A stretch of 64,000 nt of DNA from Periplaneta americana (lineage: Eukaryota > Arthropoda > Insecta > Blattodea > Blattidae). This document shows positions 57,101 through 63,100 of this stretch, one piece after another. The stretch is taken from positions 26,648,391-26,712,390 of the forward strand of contig NC_091127.1 in NCBI RefSeq assembly GCF_040183065.1, in the 5' to 3' direction. How positions within the stretch are numbered: the stretch's first letter is position 1; each line of letters opens with the position of its first letter. The position numbers were made by a program, and so were the translations under genes. The notes beneath the pieces are model-generated. The model was given only the letters and a program-made list of their open reading frames with translations. It had not been told where the DNA came from and ran no database searches.

Positions 57101-60100
57101 TATGCCTTCTCTTCCCCTGCAGCTGCTGCAGAGTTCGGTCGACATCCTGATAAGTAATGTGTATCCTTTAAGATTGTTTAGACCAGCGGTTTCAGGGTTA
57201 AAACAGCACTGGGCAAAGCATTGTTATTCACTGCGAAACCGAAGGAACCCGATCGTAGAATGATGTAACCTTGAGAGCGCTGATTGTAACGCTTCTGTGA
57301 CAAGACGTACACCCACACTACCTTTGATACATAACATATTATTAACATATATTTCACGTTAGGCATGTACATAATCAGTAGCGTGCGGCACTCTGAGTGG
57401 TCTCTTCATAAGGAAAATGAAAGTAAGCTTTCTGAATGGATATATTCCATATATTATGTGTATTCATTCACGTTTTGGGAATGATAAATAACTTACTTGT
57501 ACATTGTAACATTCATGTTAAAGAGCCTCAAAATTACAATTAAAAGAGTAAAATAATAACCTACACACATTATACATAACCGAAAATGGAGTTGTAAACA
57601 ATTCAAAATCCTTTTTAAAAAGATGAAACTCCTTGAATCTGTGCTCAAAGGATATTCTAATTTCTTTCAAAATTTCACTGTATCTAAGATGTTGCTGTTG
57701 GGTTAAACCAGATAACGTTCCCGAGTTTCGAATAACGTGAGCCTCATGATAAAAGATTTGATTTTATCATACATGTCAGTTATTAAGCTTTCTTTCCCTT
57801 GTAGGCTTTTGACTAAGGCGCAGTGATATGACTAAGAAAGGTTAAATCTTGTATCCATTCCTCATCAATATGCTCTGGTACTGGGTGCTTAAAGACTGTC
57901 TAAAAATTCCTTTATCTCAACCTTATCAGTTCCACTCCCTGTAAACAAATAATCTTTTTCCAAATTTCCCGTAACGCATAGTTTTCTGATTTCCTAGCCA
58001 CTTTAGACAGAGCCATTTCTCTACGAACACTAACGGAAAGCAATGTGTAACTGTAAGTGACAGAGTCAATCTGTTCATATTATGTGGTGTTTGACATCAC
58101 TGGCACGAACATACCCGAACGCTTATCTAGCTGCCCTCGTGAGGGCAGTGTTATTCCAGGAGTGAGGTCTGCCCGATTAGCTCATGTTTGAGACCGCTGG
58201 TTTAGACACAACATTCATACACTGATCATTTTATTATACATAATTTTTTTTTGTGCATGTCTCTCGCAGTTTTTATTGGCAGCCACACTTTTGTATATAT
58301 TTCCTTCACAGTATTCACCCAGGCATGGGCTATTCCATGAGAAATCGATCAGTAAAAAACCTCGCATTTTTTATACTCTAATTTTTTCCCTATTTATACA
58401 AGGTGCTGAGGGGAGTACATTTTCAAAAATATACTATCGAAAGTCAAATGGTTTTCTGGTTTTCGTATTATTGAGCGACAAATTTAGTGTATTTTATAAA
58501 AACAAGCCTCTTTCAGCGTTCAGAACTCTGGAACCATTTACTGCAGAACATTGAATGAGAACTTATTTTGAAGCTGACATTTGCTAGGTTATGTTAAGAA
58601 GTAACCCTTATTTTATTGTATACAGAGACAGATAATCTGATTTTACTTGCTTTTAGGCTTTTTGGGCATTTGTAAAAATGTAAAAGAATATTGAGAAAAA
58701 ACCTTGCATTATTAAGAGGGATTCGATATTGTTTACTTAGTAGTACGGCAATAAGTTTCGAGGGTATTAAATAGATTTTCACATGCCTAGACTAGAACAG
58801 TGTAGTACCGCACACACTGGCCGAGAGCTGAAGATAAGCAAGTGTTGGGCGTCATTTTACTCCTGTGTTTATGAAAACCTGTGATAAAGCTAGCACAGCC
58901 ATGCGCTGCTACACAACACATCACGTGTTTGTCTCCTGGCCTTGCTTATCTCGGCTAGCTCCCGTCTCACAGTCAGCTGGTTACTTTACGCGCTTACTAC
59001 TTACTTTCTTTATTTGATATTTTCAATACTTTCTTATCAACATACCATCAGTAAAAAATATGTTTATTTGTACTTTCAATGCGGAATCTAACTATATATT
59101 TTTAAAATATTTTTTCCCAGCCAAAGAAGTCTTAATGAGGAAAAATCTAAATTTCTCAATTTCCATAAAAAGTAAGAAAATCTGTTTATATGTCAATATA
59201 AACTTCAATTTCTCAGCATCAAAATAAACCATGATTTTGATCATTGGGTGAAAGGGTTTCAGAGCTACAACAGCTTAAAGTTGCTAATTTTATGAAAATA
59301 CGATAAATTTAAATATTTATAATTTAAACACTATGAAGTTCTGATGCCTCAAACTTTGCACAAAGCACTGTATCACAGTTCTCTACGTACAAAAAAAGTT
59401 TCATTGTATTTAGAAATTGTAAGGTCAATTTTCTCTATATTTCGGTCGATTTGAGATGGAATAGCTCGTTACACAGAGTTGTAGTTGGCAATATAATTCT
59501 GTAGATAATTTTTTATGCTGTATTTCTGTAAAGACTAAGGATATGTTAACAACATGTTTGCCAATGTAATAGTTTTCATGCTAATACACTCAAAATCAGT
59601 ACTTGAGAATTTATCTTATTTTATTTTATTTTGTGAAACAAGTTCAATTTTAAGATAAACTTTTGTGGAGAATATACACTTTTTGAGCAACTGATTATAC
59701 TTTATGAACACAGTTGTACTTAACTATGAGCTATTTGAAGATTAAAGAAATGATGTTAATGTGTTACAATAGATATGTACTGGCTGTGACTGATTTGATG
59801 CAGAAGAAACCTGAACTCATCAGCCTACTGCAGCTGCAGGAGCAAGTGTCAGCTGGAGAGTGAGTGTAATAAAGAACTTCAGATGAAGTCACTTAGCAGT
59901 GTCACTAGTGGCTTGTTGGGTAGCGCTGCAAACACGAGTATAGACCACATAGGCCTCCTTAGGCATATTGTTATTGCAAGTTATCTTGAACTTCCTGAGT
60001 GGGGATGGAGGGAAGGAAGCGCGTAACGTGGGTGGAACCAACTGAGTTGTTTGCACATGTTCCGTATCATAATCTCTTGTCAAGAAACATAGAACTATTT

Positions 60101-63100
60101 CCTTCATTGCCTACTAGTAGTGTTAACATGGAGCAGCAACCACAGGGTAGTAATTATGGTGAAATCACACCACCGCGGAGAAAAAGTAACCTGTTATCCA
60201 CAGCGGAGAAAGCGAAATTATCGCAAATATAATTGTTGCAAGGAGGAAAAATTAAACAAATTTTTGCTGGAACCTCTTGATGAGAGAGCGGTTAAATACT
60301 GAGGCAAAAGTATTAGTTCCGTGAAGCGAATTAAGAATAATATTGAATTACATCCGAATGAACCTCACACTACTCCGGGAAAGAATAGGTATGTAATGTT
60401 TAGAAATTATTGTTACAATAGTTATGTACAATAGTGTGTGTACTATGAGAAACATAATGAATGACTGTTGTACATTATTATTTTGTTATAGTTCTACAAA
60501 ACATATCATTTCATTCCAGAATTAGGACTTGTGTAAAGTTGAAGTGGACGACTTCGATCAAAATGTCATTTGGAATACAATCTAAGAATTCTATCTTGTT
60601 CAGAAAGTAGTACCCACGATTAAGAAGATAATTCCGAATGGATGATGCCATTGAAGAAATAATTAATTTTGGACCAAGCGATGAAGACAATGACGGCAGC
60701 AATGATAGGGATATGGATTGTGTATAATGTAAATTCATAAAAACCTTCAAAAATCTAAGAGATGCAGCTGGAAATATGGGATTAAAAATTAATGGAAACA
60801 AAACAAAATACATGGTAGTCAATAACAAAAATAATAATAAAACTTCTAAGTACATTGAGATTGATGATGCCAAATTTGAAACAGTCCAGAGCTTTGTATA
60901 TCTTGGATCACTAGTTAATAGTAACAATGATATCTCAGAGGAAATAAGTAGAAGAATACAAAGCGCCAATAGGTGTTATTATGGGCTGCAAAAACAAGTT
61001 AAATCAAGATTGCTATCTCGTGGCACAAAATGTAGACTATATAAGACCCTAATAAAACCAGTGTTGACCTATGCATCAGAGACGTGGCCTCTTAGCGAAA
61101 GGGATAAATTTAGATTGGCCGCATTCGAAAGGAAGATATTGCGAAGGATTTTTGGACCAGATGGTGAAACTTGGAGAATAAGATATAACAACGAATTATA
61201 CCAGCTTTATGAGTCTCCCGATATAATAACATCCATTAAGATTGCTCGTCTGAGATGGGCAGGGCATGTTAAGAGAATGGATGAATGTGAAATACCTAGG
61301 AAGGTGATGGAATATGGGATTGCTGGAGGAAGAAGAGTTGGAAGGCCAAAGCTACGATGGATGGACTGTGTTATGGATGACATTAAGAGGCTTGGAGTGA
61401 AGAACTGGTGGACGGTGGCTAAAGATCAAGACTGATGGAGAAGAATTCTTAAGGAAGCCGAGGCCCGATCCGGGCTGTAGTGCTACGGATGATGATGATA
61501 ATGTAAATTAAAATAATAAGCCTGTAAATTATTGTTACAAGAATATGTACATTATCAGCTGCACGTGTAAGTTATGTAGGCCTATATAATGTACAGAAAT
61601 GGCTATAGTAACTCCGCCATTGCCGGTCCCCAGCCCAGATGAAAGAGGAGGGTACACACAATTATATTTAAATACTTACTCATTACAGGTTAATTAAAAC
61701 CTGCTATGAAACCATGTTCTCCTCTCAATACCGGAGTGTCGTGAGATGATGTCCGTATTGAACAAAGTTCTTTTATAGTAGAGAGCTGTAAAGTGAAAGA
61801 ACCAACATTTTCTGAAAAGAGTCACATTACTCGAGGGAGGGGCATCCTTGCCGTGCCATTACACTGATGAGTACATGCCATACCGAGCAGTTCGAAAGAC
61901 AGACTTAGGGGATGTAAGGTTCAAGATAACTTCCAATAACAGTACATGCCCTTGATCAAAAGTATTGAACAATTAACCACACAATAAATTCCTAAATTTT
62001 TTCAGTCTTCCAGTGAACAAGGACAGAGATGGAGATATACTTTTGGTGATGCTGTTCATACAGAAAAAGAATAGACAAAGGAATAGAAGCATCTGAGTCC
62101 ATCCATTGGTTTAGGAAAGACTGAATCAAGGTCTATTTCACACTTTATTTGATGATTTACTTCAAGACTATAATTTTTTTAAATAATATTAATATTAGGT
62201 ACCCTCCACAAAACTGGCTTCATTTATACACTGACGGATCCTTGATCTCCAGAGAACAAGGTGCCGGTGCAGGTGTTACATGCTATCTCTTCTCACTTTA
62301 TAGATCTCTTGGGGTATGGAACAACAAGTTTTGATGGAGAAATCATTGCAATAAGTTAAAGTCTCAGGAATCTTCTATGCCACATCAATAAATTTAAGAA
62401 TGCAGTTATATTGTCAGATTCCAAAGCAGCTATTCTATCAATAGTCTCTAAACACACACCTTCCTCTCAAGCAGCAGAAATAACTAAAATGCTCTCTCGA
62501 TTAATATCACTCAATAAAAGAATTGTATTCCAATGGATACCACCCCACTGTGGAATCCTGGGAAACGAGAATGCGGATGCTTTAGCAAAGAAGGGCAGCA
62601 CTGCTACTTACAGACCTGTTACTAAATCTACGTATTACTCTGTGAAAAGATTTATTAAATCTACATACTTAGACTTCAACAAACAAAATTTGATACTGGT
62701 GGCCTAACAGTCCATTAGCAGTGCCACTAAAATTTTGGCATGGCAGTGGCGCCATGTGAAACCTACAATTTAATTTTTGGTATAGAGACAGGAAGTGCCA
62801 CTTTTAGTAGCCGCCAGCAGCGGCGAAGCCAACCACTCAGCGACTGTCTGCAGTGCCACTATTCTGTGGCTGTGGCTGCATGGGAAGGCCCTCATTTATA
62901 CCCATTATTTAGAAGTGGCCTCGTCTGAAAGGGCCCAAAAACAATATTTTTTTTTTTGTGTCTACTTTAAGTCACAGATTACACTTACTATACCATGGAA
63001 GTTATGGCAAAAGAAAATTCACTGAAATTGAACTATGGCTGTTTTGTAGGTTGCCAGTGATGAAGCCAGAGCCAGTAATCAAACGAGACAGTGCAATTCA

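Noticed and set aside
59999..60302. Extra Cfap206 exon between exons 9 and 10
   Set aside because: The frames do not resemble FAP206 proteins and phases of exons 9 and 10 already join without them.
60511..60969. 152-residue minus-strand leucine-rich open frame
   Set aside because: Antisense of the RTE-like LINE coding region; hydrophobicity is a by-product of the A-rich sense strand.
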